NCBI RefSeq assembly: GCF_025822605.1
Contig: NZ_JACKTY010000031.1
Location: forward strand, 144,476-208,475
Reading direction: 5' to 3'
DNA length: 64,000 nt
DNA from: Mycolicibacterium komossense
GTDB lineage: Bacteria > Actinomycetota > Actinomycetes > Mycobacteriales > Mycobacteriaceae
Both the position numbers and the translations under genes were made by a program. A model generated the notes under the pieces. The model saw nothing but the letters and a program-made list of their open reading frames with translations. It was not told the origin of the DNA and ran no database searches. Below are positions 52,841 to 61,752 of this stretch, one piece after another (positions within the stretch are counted from its first letter, which is position 1; the number at the start of each line of letters is the position of its first letter).

Positions 52841-53208
52841 CGGACTCTCCTGTGGGCTGTTGGATCATCGAGCGGGATGCAGTGCACCTCGACGTCGACG
52901 CGAGTCACCGTCAACCCGGTGTCATCGCGTATCTGCTGCGTCACCACGTCCCGGACCGATCTGGCCAGCGCGGCGACCGGAGTCGGCCACTGCGCGGCGA
53001 CCGTCAACGTCACGACGACTTGTCCGGCATCGACCTCCACGCGAGCCCGCGGCAGATCGCTGGAGGTGATGCGGCTCAGTCCGGTCGCCTGATGTCGATC
53101 GGATACCGTCGCCGCGGCGGCGCGGGCAATGGTCTCGACTGCCCCGTCGCGGATGTCGAGTCGACCGCGCTGCTCCGGGGGCGGCAGGACCTCGACCAGA
53201 TCACTCAC
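52837..53208 (-). CDS. Asp23/Gls24-family envelope stress protein (1)
   Basis: A 123-residue soluble protein with the Asp23 pattern LDIRDGAVETIARAAAA, an alternating strand VEVDAGQVVVTLTVAAQWP, then VRDVVTQQIRDDTGLTVTRV. It probably assembles near the membrane with the AmaP-like protein. GTG start overlaps the upstream small membrane gene by eight bases. Biochemical role unknown. Confidence 0.8.
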   Translation of the reverse strand: MSDLVEVLPPPEQRGRLDIRDGAVETIARAAAATVSDRHQATGLSRITSSDLPRARVEVDAGQVVVTLTVAAQWPTPVAALARSVRDVVTQQIRDDTGLTVTRVDVEVHCIPLDDPTAHRRVR

Positions 53209-53380
53209 GTCGACGTCCGAGGCTGATATTGGTGAAGTCGAGCTCGCCGTCCCGATAGGCGCCGGCCGCCCATCCGAGCAGCCCCAGAACGACCGCCAGC
53301 AGGAAGCCGGTGAAGCCGCCCGCAGCAGTGGCGATGGCGATCAGCAGCCCGGCCAGCAGGCCGAGGGTGGAACTGGTCAT
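53201..53380 (-). CDS. Small two-helix membrane protein (DUF2273-like)
   Basis: A 59-residue protein, MTSSTLGLLAGLLIAIATAA, then GFTGFLLAVVLGLLGWAAG and a charged tail AYRDGELDFTNISLGRRRE. This hairpin membrane topology with an RDG-x-D-x-T end matches the small membrane component often found in Asp23/Gls24 operons. It overlaps the next gene by eight bases. Too short for many gene finders. The ATG is 53380. Confidence 0.75.
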   Translation of the reverse strand: MTSSTLGLLAGLLIAIATAAGGFTGFLLAVVLGLLGWAAGAYRDGELDFTNISLGRRRE

Positions 53381-53434
53381 GATGGGTCTCCGTGTCCGTG
53401 AAACGTTGCGATGTGTTTGGGCAAAAGATCTGAG

Positions 53435-53734
53435 TCAGCGGCGGCGCACGACGTCCTCGACGGTGACGTGCACCGGCCCGGCAACCAGCGGCGCAACCGC
53501 GTCGCGCACCGCCTCCGCAGTGGGCCGCAGTGGGTAGCCGAACAGCAGGCTGACGTGGATCTCGGTGCCGCGGTCGCCGAATCGGATGCCGGGGACGCGG
53601 CGCCCCGGCAGGTAGGTCGCCGCCTCACCGAACATGCCGCCATGCAACTCGGCCACCCCGTCCACGGCGGAGACCGCCGCAGCGACGGTGTCAGCGAGGT
53701 CCGGCCTGGTCCCGACCTGCTCGGAGTCGGTCAC
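53435..53734 (-). CDS. Asp23/Gls24-family-like envelope stress protein (2), short
   Basis: A 99-residue protein with AAVSAVDGVAELHGGMFGE, IHVSLLFGYPLRP and VHVTVEDVVRRR, a compact version of the Asp23 fold. Its GTG start overlaps the stop of the larger Asp23 gene by four bases. Probably forms complexes with the other Asp23-type proteins of the operon. Confidence 0.75.
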   Translation of the reverse strand: MTDSEQVGTRPDLADTVAAAVSAVDGVAELHGGMFGEAATYLPGRRVPGIRFGDRGTEIHVSLLFGYPLRPTAEAVRDAVAPLVAGPVHVTVEDVVRRR

Positions 53735-54207
53735 TGCACCCGTGCGGTGCTGGTGGCGACCTCGTCCTCGTCGTCGGCGAGGTACACGTCGTGGACGGTG
53801 ATGTTGACCTCGGTGACTTCCAGGCCGGTCATCCGCTCGACCGCGGTGATGACATTGCGACGCACCCCAGCCGCGAGGTCAGCGATGGATACGCCGTAGT
53901 CGGCGACCAGATCGATGTCGACGGCGGCTTGGCGCTCTCCTACCTCGACCGACACACCCTGAGCCTGATTGACAGTGCCGCCGGGGATGCGTTCACGCAA
54001 CGCACCGATGGCACGGCTCGCGCTACCGCCGACGTCATGGACGCCCTGGACCTCACGAGTGGCGATACCGGCAATCTTGGAAACCACGGCATCGGCGATC
54101 GTGGTGCGTCCGTCAGAACCGACGAGGTCGGTGTTGCGGGTGGCCAACTGCTTTCCGCCGCTGTCCCTGCTGGTCGTCGGCTGCGGAGCGGTCTGGGGGG
54201 TGGTCAT
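53731..54207 (-). CDS. Asp23/Gls24-family envelope stress response protein (3), full-length
   Basis: A 158-residue protein, first gene of the operon. Classical Asp23 pattern: TTIADAVVSKIAGIATREVQ, VQGVHDVGG, VSVEVGERQAAVDIDLVADY, VSIADLAAGVRRNVITAVER, TGLEVTEVNITVHDVYL. Localises to the cytoplasmic membrane face in Firmicutes, where it buffers envelope stress; role in mycobacteria unknown. ATG 54207 is chosen because AAAGGA precedes it; ATG 54228 is upstream. Divergent from the ECF sigma gene. Confidence 0.88.
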   Translation of the reverse strand: MTTPQTAPQPTTSRDSGGKQLATRNTDLVGSDGRTTIADAVVSKIAGIATREVQGVHDVGGSASRAIGALRERIPGGTVNQAQGVSVEVGERQAAVDIDLVADYGVSIADLAAGVRRNVITAVERMTGLEVTEVNITVHDVYLADDEDEVATSTARVQ

Positions 54208-54444
54208 GATCGAGTCCTTTCTGTTCATGCTGCTCGGTACTTTCGCTTCATTAGTCGAAGCTCAACGCGAAACGAGCACCCCTCTGCGCTGTGAGCTAGG
54301 CGACACCGGACCCATCCGACCCGCCACCGGTGGCGAAGATGAGAATGTGAGGACGAAGCCGCCGCCAGCGGAGGACGGGCCAGCACCGCCGCCTCGGAAG
54401 CTATTGACGCATAAGACAATTCCACATGATCGGCCGAATCCCAG

Positions 54445-55053
54445 GTGAAGCTGGACGGCCACGACGAAGCATCCGCCAGCTACGAGAGCGCAAGCTTCGG
54501 CGCCGAATTCATCGCCGCCTCCGACCGCGAGCTCATCAACGCCGCGGCAGTGGGCGAGCGAGATGCCTTCGAGGCAATCGTGCTGCGATACGGGCCGGAG
54601 ATGTTGCGCTACGCCCGCAACATGCTCTCCGACAACGGGGCCGCCGAGGAGGTGACCCAGGATGCCTTCGTCGCCGCGTGGAAAGGTTTGGACACCTTCC
54701 GGGGCGACTCGTCACTGCGCACCTGGCTGTTCACCCTGGTCTCCCATAAGGTCGTCGACCATCGGCGGCGCCGCAGTGTCACCCCCACCCAGGACTGGAT
54801 TCTTGACACCACCCCCGCTCCGGTCACCGACGATCCCGAGGTCCGGATCAGCAACACCGATTTCCTGGCAGAGCTGAACGCGGCCATGGCAGAACTGCCT
54901 TACCGTCAGCGTGCTGCGTGGTTACTACGCGAAGTGGACGGGATGACGCACACCGAAATTGGGCGCATCCTGTTGATCACCCCCAGTGCTGTGCGTGGGC
55001 ACTTGGTGCGGGCCAGAGCAACCCTGAGCGAAAGGATGGCGGCATGGCGATGA
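54445..55053 (+). CDS. ECF RNA polymerase sigma factor
   Basis: A 202-residue ECF sigma factor. Region 2: FEAIVLRYGPEMLRYARNML, EEVTQDAFVAAWKG and TFRGDSSLRTWLFTLVSHKV, with VDHRRRR. Region 4: LPYRQRAAWLLREVDGMTHT and ILLITPSAVRGHLVRARATL, with the helix-turn-helix SAVRGHLVRA. GTG start. It diverges from the Asp23 operon (237 bases) and overlaps the next gene by ten bases. It likely directs transcription of the Asp23 operon and itself under envelope stress, inferred from layout. Confidence 0.93.
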   Translation: MKLDGHDEASASYESASFGAEFIAASDRELINAAAVGERDAFEAIVLRYGPEMLRYARNMLSDNGAAEEVTQDAFVAAWKGLDTFRGDSSLRTWLFTLVSHKVVDHRRRRSVTPTQDWILDTTPAPVTDDPEVRISNTDFLAELNAAMAELPYRQRAAWLLREVDGMTHTEIGRILLITPSAVRGHLVRARATLSERMAAWR

Positions 55054-55532
55054 GAGCCGATGACTCCGACCCGGTGCTGGCCCGCGCTGCCCGGAGCCTC
55101 AAAGACCAGCCGATGGACGCGAGTTGGATAGACATCAGCGACTCGATCATCTCCAGAATTCGGGCAACCACTCGCCGATCCTGGCCGATTGACGCTGAAT
55201 ACCCTACGGCTGCAGTCGAAACCGAAAGAAAGACCGACACCCTTCGGATCAGCGACCACGTCGTACGAAGTACCCTCCGGCGCGCGCTGGCCGGCGTGCA
55301 CGGAGCCGAACCCACCACCATCGATCTGTATCTGGACGATCACACCTGCACGGGTGCTTATATCGACATCGTCGGGGTCTACGGCGACGATCTTCAAGCC
55401 GTCGGTGATGAACTCGCAGCCATCGTGCTCAACACCCTGGCCGATGTTCTGGGCCCCGTGCGCCCACTCACCCGCACCGACATCGATGTCCACGTGCACG
55501 ATATCGATGATGCCGGTACGACTGCGGGGTGA
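55044..55532 (+). CDS. Asp23-like protein in the anti-sigma position
   Basis: A 162-residue protein starting MAMRADDSDPVLARAARSLK. Its C-terminal half (ISDHVVRSTLRRALAGVHG, TTIDLYLDDHTCTGAYIDIV, VLNTLADVLGP, TDIDVHVHDIDD) has the strand/helix pattern of Asp23/Gls24. No zinc-binding HxxxCxxC and no membrane helix, so it is not a classical anti-sigma factor. AAGGA precedes ATG 55044; ATG 55050 overlaps the sigma stop. May bind the sigma factor or the Asp23 assembly, which is inference. Confidence 0.7.
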   Translation: MAMRADDSDPVLARAARSLKDQPMDASWIDISDSIISRIRATTRRSWPIDAEYPTAAVETERKTDTLRISDHVVRSTLRRALAGVHGAEPTTIDLYLDDHTCTGAYIDIVGVYGDDLQAVGDELAAIVLNTLADVLGPVRPLTRTDIDVHVHDIDDAGTTAG

Positions 55533-55690
55533 CCGGCCGCCGACTCCGGGCAACACCTCGGCCGGGCTCACTCTCGGCACCATCCAGGACGGAGAAAACA
55601 AGACAAACGGCGCGCAGTGTGCAGACAATAGCCACTCAACCAAAAGCCACTCAATGCCTCAAGGCCTCAACGAAACCGAAAGCAGCCGGT

Positions 55691-56236
55691 GTGCCCTTGC
55701 CTCCGATTCTCGTACGTGCGAGAAAGAGCTCTGGCGCGCTTATCGTCGGTCTGGCGGTCCTGGGAGTGTCCGCCTGCGGGCGGGACACCCTGATCGCGGG
55801 CGAGGCTACCGCCGATCCCGTTTCTCTCGCAGGCGTCCACAGCTCACTCAACGGTACGGGGGATGTGCCCGTGACGCTGGAGTCGGCCACTGCGGCGGCA
55901 CAAGCCGACATCGATCGCTACAGCGCCGGCGACTTCGGCTTTGTGTGGGAACACATGACGAAGGACGTCCGCGAGGCGATGACCAAAGAGGACTTCGTCA
56001 CGTACTACCGCACCTGCAAGAGCATCGGCCCGAAGCTGGTGGTCACCGGAACGGCGCTGGCCGATGACCGAGCCACCGTCGCGATTGCCGGTCCGCACAC
56101 CACCGGCTACCGGGTGATGGCCTATCAGGACGGTCAGTGGAACATGGCGCCGACCGACACCTTCGCCAAACACCTCGGACAGCCGGTGCGACAGCTGATC
56201 GAGGAAGAGACCCGAAGCGGCCTCTGCAGTCACTGA
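55691..56236 (+). CDS. Putative lipoprotein with NTF2-like domain
   Basis: A 181-residue protein with a basic N-terminus, hydrophobic signal (SGALIVGLAVLGVSAC) and lipobox VSAC, so lipidated at the Cys and exported. The mature part AQADIDRYSAGDFGFVWEHM and DFVTYYRTCK followed by beta strands suggests an NTF2/DUF4878-like fold. GTG 55691 gives a proper signal peptide; the frame is open to 55529. Convergent with mscS-like gene (7-base overlap). Possibly part of the stress island. Confidence 0.7.
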   Translation: MPLPPILVRARKSSGALIVGLAVLGVSACGRDTLIAGEATADPVSLAGVHSSLNGTGDVPVTLESATAAAQADIDRYSAGDFGFVWEHMTKDVREAMTKEDFVTYYRTCKSIGPKLVVTGTALADDRATVAIAGPHTTGYRVMAYQDGQWNMAPTDTFAKHLGQPVRQLIEEETRSGLCSH

Positions 56237-57165
56237 TCCCCAGCGACGACCTGGACGCGCCCGCGCGGATACGGCAGGTCGATGTCGTGCGCGTCGTAGG
56301 CACGGTGAATTTCGCGCCGAAGCCGGCGCTGCACAGCCCACTGTGCGTTCGGCCGCGTCTTGATGGTCATCCGTAGCTTGACCAGATCCGGCGACCACTC
56401 CTGCACGCCGAGCATCTTGGGCTCACCGAGGACCTTCTCCGCCAGCGCCGGATCATCCTCGAGCGCAGCCTCGGCGGCATCGATCGCGACCTGCTCCGCC
56501 CGTTCGACATCGGCGGTCAATCCGACAGGCACCTCGATACGTGCCACGGCGTAGCCCTGGCTCATGTTCCCCACCCGGGCGATCTCACCGTTACGGACGT
56601 ACCAGAGCGTGCCGTCGATATCCCGGAGCGTCGTGATGCGCAGGCCGACACTTTGCACCTCGCCCGTCGCCTCCCCGAGGTCGATGGTGTCACCCACCCC
56701 GTATTGGTCCTCCAGCAGCATGAAGACACCCGAGACGAAATCGCGCACCAGATTCTGCGCGCCGAATCCGATCGCCAGGCCGATCACGCCTGCGGATGCG
56801 ATGAACGGCGCGATGTTCACTCCGAGGACGTTGAGCACTGCCAGGGCCAGCCAGACCAGCAGCACGATCGACACCGTGGACTTCAGGACCGAGCCGATGG
56901 TCTGCGCGCGCTGCAGCCGGCGTTCGGCCGTCTTCTGATCGATGGCACTCGGTATGCGCCCGCGCAGCTGGCGCATCAGCGTGGGCTTGCTCTTTACCTG
57001 GTCATCGCCCTTACCCCGCTGTCCGCTGGCCCGATCGATCATCCGGTGCAGGATGCAGCGCAGGATCAAGGCGACGACAACGTAAATAACCACCCGCACC
57101 GGAACTTCGATGAGCCAATGCCGGTTGGTGTCGGTCCATTCGAAAGCCATAGTGCGTACATCCAT
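56230..57165 (-). CDS. Small-conductance mechanosensitive channel, MscS family
   Basis: A 311-residue protein. First helix EVPVRVVIYVVVALILRCIL, second/third helices VSIVLLVWLALAVLNVLGV and ASAGVIGLAIGFGAQNLVRD, the latter with the MscS pore-lining GAQN motif, then FVSGVFMLLEDQYGVGDTI beta-domain start. C-terminal alpha-beta domain follows. Releases osmolytes on hypo-osmotic shock. Convergent with the lipoprotein gene. Confidence 0.92.
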   Translation of the reverse strand: MDVRTMAFEWTDTNRHWLIEVPVRVVIYVVVALILRCILHRMIDRASGQRGKGDDQVKSKPTLMRQLRGRIPSAIDQKTAERRLQRAQTIGSVLKSTVSIVLLVWLALAVLNVLGVNIAPFIASAGVIGLAIGFGAQNLVRDFVSGVFMLLEDQYGVGDTIDLGEATGEVQSVGLRITTLRDIDGTLWYVRNGEIARVGNMSQGYAVARIEVPVGLTADVERAEQVAIDAAEAALEDDPALAEKVLGEPKMLGVQEWSPDLVKLRMTIKTRPNAQWAVQRRLRREIHRAYDAHDIDLPYPRGRVQVVAGDQ

Positions 57166-57348
57166 GACTTCGACCGTAACGCGTCACCGGTGTCCGCAGG
57201 CAAATCCGCTTCAATGGCAACCTCTTTCGCGACTCGACGTTTTGACGCCACAGAAGCCCGGTCGGCATCGCGGGATCAGAGTGGAATAGGAGCCTCGGAC
57301 GCGACGTTGAGCCGGCGACGGTGAAGGACACCGAACGGAGGGCGATTC

Positions 57349-58011
57349 ATGAGAATTGGCATCATCGGGGCGGGTCAAATCGGTGGCACATTGGTGCGCC
57401 GATTCCGCGCACTCCGACACGACGTCACCTTTTCCAACTCGCGTTCTCCTCAGACGCTCAGCGACCTCGCGAACGAAACCGGTGCGACGGCTGTGTGGGC
57501 CAAGGACGCTGCAACCGATGCCGACCTCGTCATCGTGAGCATTCCGCAGAAGAATGTTCCCGACCTTGTCGAGGGGATCGTCGCCGCGCGTAAGCCGGGT
57601 GCCCCGGTCATCGAGACCAACAACTACTACCCGCAGCAGCGCGACGGGGAGATCGCAGCGATCGAGGACGGTCAGCTTGAGAGCGAGTGGGTCGCAGAGC
57701 AGATCGGCGCACCGGTGTACAAGGTGTTCAACGGAATATGGTGGAAGCATCTACTCGAAAGCGGGACGCCCAGCGGTACTCCGGGACGCATCGCTCTCCC
57801 GATTGCCGGCGAGAACGGACCCGGCCGGGTATTGATCCACGAAATTGTCGATCAGCTCGGGTTCGAGCCTGTCGATGCTGGTCCGATTTCCGAATCCTGG
57901 CGTCAGCAGCCCGGTACGCCGGTATACGGCAAGGACTTCGATGCGGAGACCACCCTCAAGGCGCTGGCCGAGGCGACGCGCGAGCGTACGTCCGAATGGA
58001 GCGCGCGCTAA
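57349..58011 (+). CDS. NADPH-dependent F420 reductase-like oxidoreductase
   Basis: A 220-residue Rossmann protein of the Fno/NAD(P)-binding family. MRIGIIGAGQIGGTLVRRF holds GxGxxG; the following FSNSRSPQTL (SR) suits NADP(H). Further motifs: VIVSIPQKNVPDL, VIETNNYYPQQRDG, VYKVFNGIWW and LPIAGENG. Family enzymes exchange hydride between F420 and NADP, or act as related reductases. AGGGCGATTC precedes the ATG. Overlaps the convergent gene by four bases. Mycobacteria use F420, which fits. Confidence 0.82.
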   Translation: MRIGIIGAGQIGGTLVRRFRALRHDVTFSNSRSPQTLSDLANETGATAVWAKDAATDADLVIVSIPQKNVPDLVEGIVAARKPGAPVIETNNYYPQQRDGEIAAIEDGQLESEWVAEQIGAPVYKVFNGIWWKHLLESGTPSGTPGRIALPIAGENGPGRVLIHEIVDQLGFEPVDAGPISESWRQQPGTPVYGKDFDAETTLKALAEATRERTSEWSAR

Positions 58012-58820
58012 ACATCGGGCACCAAACGGTGCAGAGCGTCGTCGACGCTGATTCGTCGGTACGTCTCGCGTATCACGCGTCCCTGCTTGAGCGCGGCCCG
58101 ACGCGACCGGGCCAGCTCGAGGCCGTGCTCCGCTTCACCGGCGCGCTGCATCACACGATGAGCCCACTCACGTTGCAGGAGAACAGGATCCGTAGAGCCT
58201 TCGCGGTCGAAATCGGGGGCTGAGACCGTCGCGCGCAGCCTCTCCGGGTCGAGCGCGTCGCGGGGGTTGGTCTCGGCCGCAGGACGGACCCCGGAGATCG
58301 CAATGCTGGGCTGCTCGACCTGACCCGTCGCCGAGTAGGCGAACGCACTCTGGATCCGATCGCGTGCTGCAGCGGGCTCCTTGTACTCGTGCTCAACCGC
58401 TATCGCCGGCCCGTCCGGGACCGCGAGTCGAGTGATCGCACGGTCGTTGATCGCGTCGAGCACCACCCGGGGGTCAGCGTCGACAAAGACCTCCTTGCGC
58501 GCCGGCCAGAAGTCGAAAAGGCTGAAGTCACCGTGGCGGCCGCCGACATGGAACACGTAGATCTCGGGATAGATCGCCAGATCATTGGGCTCGGCGATAC
58601 CCGGTCCGCGGCCGGCCCGGCGCTGCGGCCGCGCGTCATAGAACGCCACGATGGCAGCCTGGATCAGATAGCTGGCCCCGATCGCACCGTACGGCTCATG
58701 CACGACGATGCCGAACCTGTCGTAGTGCTGCCAGTCCGGAAACACCGACGTCAAATCGGCGGGTTCACCGTCGACCTCCGCTGCGAAGTCTCTGGCGCGC
58801 AGTTGGAGGGCGGTGTGCAT
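58008..58820 (-). CDS. Conserved protein of unknown function
   Basis: A 270-residue soluble protein without signal peptide. Recognisable stretches: YDRFGIVVHEPYGAIGASYL, IYVFHVGGRHGDFSLFDFWP, PARKEVFVDADPRVVLDAIN, and ITRLAVPDGPAI. A Cys is absent; several conserved-looking His/Asp (HVGGRHGDFS) might form a site. I do not recognise the family. Single gene, convergent with the F420-reductase-like gene and separated from the PGRS gene by a long intergenic region. Confidence 0.65.
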   Translation of the reverse strand: MHTALQLRARDFAAEVDGEPADLTSVFPDWQHYDRFGIVVHEPYGAIGASYLIQAAIVAFYDARPQRRAGRGPGIAEPNDLAIYPEIYVFHVGGRHGDFSLFDFWPARKEVFVDADPRVVLDAINDRAITRLAVPDGPAIAVEHEYKEPAAARDRIQSAFAYSATGQVEQPSIAISGVRPAAETNPRDALDPERLRATVSAPDFDREGSTDPVLLQREWAHRVMQRAGEAEHGLELARSRRAALKQGRVIRETYRRISVDDALHRLVPDV

Positions 58821-59504
58821 GACTATCTCCTGTTACGTCTCACGGTTGGTGCCGAGATCGAGTATCCATCGTCATGCCACAGTTGATGACAACGTGGGCC
58901 TGCGCCCGCTGTTGTCCTGGTGGGTCCTTGACCGCATACCACCGCGACTTCACCGCTGGGGCTCTCCCGAATATCTTGAGCACCAACATCGTTCCGTCCC
59001 GTCATGGCATCGGGCATCGGGCATGACCGCTCGGCGACATGCTTGGCCGTCAACATCGCGGTGATGGGAGCGTTGTTCAACGAAGGCACACGTCGGCCAC
59101 CGAGCGGACAGGATCGTGAGGTAGCCCCTCCCCATCGGCAATCAGGGATTCCAGTCCACTATGACTGGCCCCCAACGTATTCCGTGACATTCGTCCTCAA
59201 GCCGGCACCGGGGCCTCTTCGTAGTACCGCGCGGTCGTGGTCCAGCAGGCCACCGAGGTCCTGGCGACGCTCGGCGTCCCACGCAGATACCTGCAGAGCA
59301 CGAACAGCACTCACGGTTCTCCTATCGTCAGCACCGTCCTGCTCGTCCAGGGGCTACATCAGACGGTTCACCTAACAAGCCGGACGGTGAACATTTCCGA
59401 AAAATCGGCAGTTACGTCAATTTTTCTGTGGAGAACCTTAAAGTCTCCGCTAGCCGCCGCAGCAAACGGACTGGCGGGGCACCGAACACGGAAGACGGGG
59501 ACGA
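58821..59504. other. Long intergenic region before the PGRS gene
   Basis: 684 bases without a convincing gene. A frame near 59237-59350 reads VVQQATEVLATLGVPRRYLQ followed by STHGSPIVSTVLLVQG, which looks protein-like but lacks a start and coherent surroundings; it may be a remnant. The last 150 bases are A/T-rich and contain TAAAGT (59439-59444), a possible -10 for the PGRS gene, and a GGAGA/TCTCC mini-hairpin over it. Confidence 0.4.
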
Positions 59505-61667
59505 GTGGCGGCCGATAGGCAATCAACGAAGATGTGCGCGTTAGGACACCCGAAGAACGAGCTGGATCTGCAGCGCGTGCAACCGTACCTATGGCTCGGC
59601 GCGTGCGCGATCACGCTCGGAGTCGGAGCGGCTCTGGCCGGCGGGGCTGGGACCGCCCACGCCGACACCGGCGGTTCGTCTGCCAGTGGTGCGAGCGCCG
59701 ATTCGGGCCGATCGTCGGCCGGCCACCCCGGCACGTCATCGGGTAAAGCTGCCAAACATCGCAGCCTCGACTCGAGCATCGGCACCGCTAGCCACGCCAG
59801 CACGAGCGCGGACAACGTCACCCTCGCCGATACCGGCGTCAGCACTCACGTCGCCGGCACAACAGCCGGCACCACCAGCTCGACCAGGGCTACTTCCGGC
59901 GCCCGCAGCAAGCAGGTAACAGCCGCGGCCACGCCAACGACCACCGGCACCCAGAGCTCCACCCCGGCAGCCACCACACCGACCGTCCTCACCGACCTTG
60001 AGGCCGGGGTTCAGCAGATCCAGCTGCAAGCCCAGATTGCGGTCGAGGCGCTGCTCGGCGCGCTCAACGAACCTTCTTTGACGCTGACCGGGCGCCCGTT
60101 GCTCGGCAACGGCACAAACGGGATCACCAACGCGCAAGGCGTTGGTACTGCCGGTGGCGCCGGAGGGTGGCTGTTCGGTAACGGAGGGACCGGCGGGACC
60201 AGCACCGCCGCCGGAGTGGTCGGCGGTGCTGGCGGCGACGCCGGGCTATTCGGCTTCGGCGGCACCGGCGGCGTGGGCGGAGCGGGCGCAGCCGGCGGCG
60301 CCGGTGGAACCGGCGGATGGCTGTTCGGCAACGGCGGCACCGGCGGTGCCGGCGGCACGCAGGGCATCGGTGGGACCGGCGGCAACGCAGTGTTGCTCGG
60401 CTTCGGCGGGACTGGCGGTGTGGGCGGATGGGGCAGCGCCGGCGGAACCGGCGGAACCGGCGGATGGCTGTTCGGCAACGGCGGCACCGGCGGTGCCGGC
60501 GGCCCGCTCGCGATCGGCGGAACCGGCGGCAACGCTCGACTGTTCGGATTCGGTGGGGCCGGCGGTGTCGGAGGTGAACTCGCCCAGGGCGGCGTGGGCG
60601 GAACCGGTGGAATGTGGCTCGGCGCGGGCGGCTCAGGAGGGGCCGGCGGAGTCCTCGGCACCGGCGGTGCCGGCGGATATGGCGGCTTGGTGGGTTGGCG
60701 AGGTGCCACTGGCTCGGCAGGCGGGCCGCCCACGATCACGCTGACCTACTCGCCCTCCGTCAACTACACGACCGTCGGTGTTTCGGTTGGCGGTGGACCC
60801 GTCGTTCAGGTCGAAGTCGACACCGGTTCATACGGTTTCGTCATCCCCATCACGCAGGTCAATGCTGCCAATATCGGGCAACCCACCGGTGAGACGGGGT
60901 TGATCGAATACGGCGACTGGGGCCGGTTCTACTACACCGTCTACAACACTCCGGTTGATTTCGGCAATGGAATCATCACCGCCCCCACCAACATCGGTGT
61001 CATCGACCGCGTATCGGAATCGACCGACAACGGCCAAACTTGGCACGACGTACCACAATCCGAGTGGTCTGAGGCTAAGTACGCGGCCGCGATCAACCCG
61101 ACCATGGGTGTCGGCGCGTTTACCGCCCAGGGCGGCATCTCCAGCCCCGTCAAAGCGCTGCCCGGTGTTCTCGGTCAAGGGCTGTTGTTCAACGCAGGTG
61201 GGAGCCAGCTGACATTCGGGCCCAACACGGGAACTCCGGTCACCTCGGTTCCCGCCTGGTGGTACACGACGCTCGCCGTCCAGGTCAGCTACAACGGTGA
61301 GCAGACGCCAATCCAGGTGTTGGAAAACGACGCGACGATCGACAGCGGAGGCAACGGCGGCGGCGTTCCACTAGCCAACCTGCCGTCGAACCTGTCCAAT
61401 TTGGCTGTGAATGACTATCTGCCGGTGGGAACGGTCATTTCGTTCTATACCGCCGGTGGCACGCTGTTATTCACCACACAGGTGACTCAGGCGGATTACG
61501 ACGCCGGCAATGTCCCGATAGTCATCGACGCGAACCTGGGCGCCAACACCGGTATCGCGCCCTTCCTGCAGGGCCCGATCTACTTCTCGTACACCCCAGC
61601 CGACGGTGGGACGGCAACCTGGAACTACTCACCGATCCCGCTGACCTCAGCGCAACTGGCGGTCTAG
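59505..61667 (+). CDS. PGRS-repeat secreted aspartic protease, PecA-like, without PE domain
   Basis: A 720-residue protein. A Sec-type signal peptide ends at AHA-D (residue 53): [19 protein letters not shown]. Residues 54-170 are Ser/Thr/Ala-rich and 211-406 consist of GGxGG repeats ([10 protein letters not shown] modules). The C-terminal domain (about 410-715) is a retropepsin-like aspartic protease: [13 protein letters not shown] with Asp439 and [10 protein letters not shown] with Asp613. In tuberculous mycobacteria PecA sits behind a PE domain used for ESX secretion and cuts PE-PGRS proteins; here a signal peptide replaces PE, so export is probably Sec. GTG start with GGAAG upstream; a terminator follows. 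Confidence 0.88.
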   Translation: MAADRQSTKMCALGHPKNELDLQRVQPYLWLGACAITLGVGAALAGGAGTAHADTGGSSASGASADSGRSSAGHPGTSSGKAAKHRSLDSSIGTASHASTSADNVTLADTGVSTHVAGTTAGTTSSTRATSGARSKQVTAAATPTTTGTQSSTPAATTPTVLTDLEAGVQQIQLQAQIAVEALLGALNEPSLTLTGRPLLGNGTNGITNAQGVGTAGGAGGWLFGNGGTGGTSTAAGVVGGAGGDAGLFGFGGTGGVGGAGAAGGAGGTGGWLFGNGGTGGAGGTQGIGGTGGNAVLLGFGGTGGVGGWGSAGGTGGTGGWLFGNGGTGGAGGPLAIGGTGGNARLFGFGGAGGVGGELAQGGVGGTGGMWLGAGGSGGAGGVLGTGGAGGYGGLVGWRGATGSAGGPPTITLTYSPSVNYTTVGVSVGGGPVVQVEVDTGSYGFVIPITQVNAANIGQPTGETGLIEYGDWGRFYYTVYNTPVDFGNGIITAPTNIGVIDRVSESTDNGQTWHDVPQSEWSEAKYAAAINPTMGVGAFTAQGGISSPVKALPGVLGQGLLFNAGGSQLTFGPNTGTPVTSVPAWWYTTLAVQVSYNGEQTPIQVLENDATIDSGGNGGGVPLANLPSNLSNLAVNDYLPVGTVISFYTAGGTLLFTTQVTQADYDAGNVPIVIDANLGANTGIAPFLQGPIYFSYTPADGGTATWNYSPIPLTSAQLAV
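60140..60725 (+). repeat. PGRS repeat tract (GGN-GGN coding repeats)
   Basis: Imperfect tandem array of Gly-Gly-x units inside the protease gene. A longer module, encoding [15 protein letters not shown], recurs at about 60166, 60316 and 60466, roughly every 150 bases. It is very GC-rich and prone to recombination. Confidence 0.9.
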
Positions 61668-61675
61668 CGGGATGG

Positions 61676-61710
61676 GGTAAGGCCGGCTGAACAGCTCAAC
61701 CGGCCTTACC
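61676..61710 (+). terminator. Terminator hairpin after the PGRS protease gene
   Basis: GGTAAGGCCGG (61676-61686) pairs with CCGGCCTTACC (61700-61710), starting nine bases past the stop; inner bases can extend the stem beyond one mismatch. No T-run. Confidence 0.75.
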
Positions 61711-61752
61711 TCACCGAGCACCGCTGACCGCAGATGACAACAGAGAACGCGC

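Noticed and set aside
55044-55532. Calling the gene after the sigma factor a zinc anti-sigma factor
   Set aside because: No HxxxCxxC motif and no membrane helix; the strand pattern is Asp23-like.
59237-59518. 93-residue plus-strand ORF before the PGRS gene
   Set aside because: A short stretch looks protein-like, but there is no start signal, no matching flanking frame and no recognised family; recorded only in the intergenic entry.
60140-60725. CRISPR-like periodic repeats
   Set aside because: Periodicity comes from Gly-Gly-x codons inside one open frame; there are no constant repeats with unique spacers and no cas genes.
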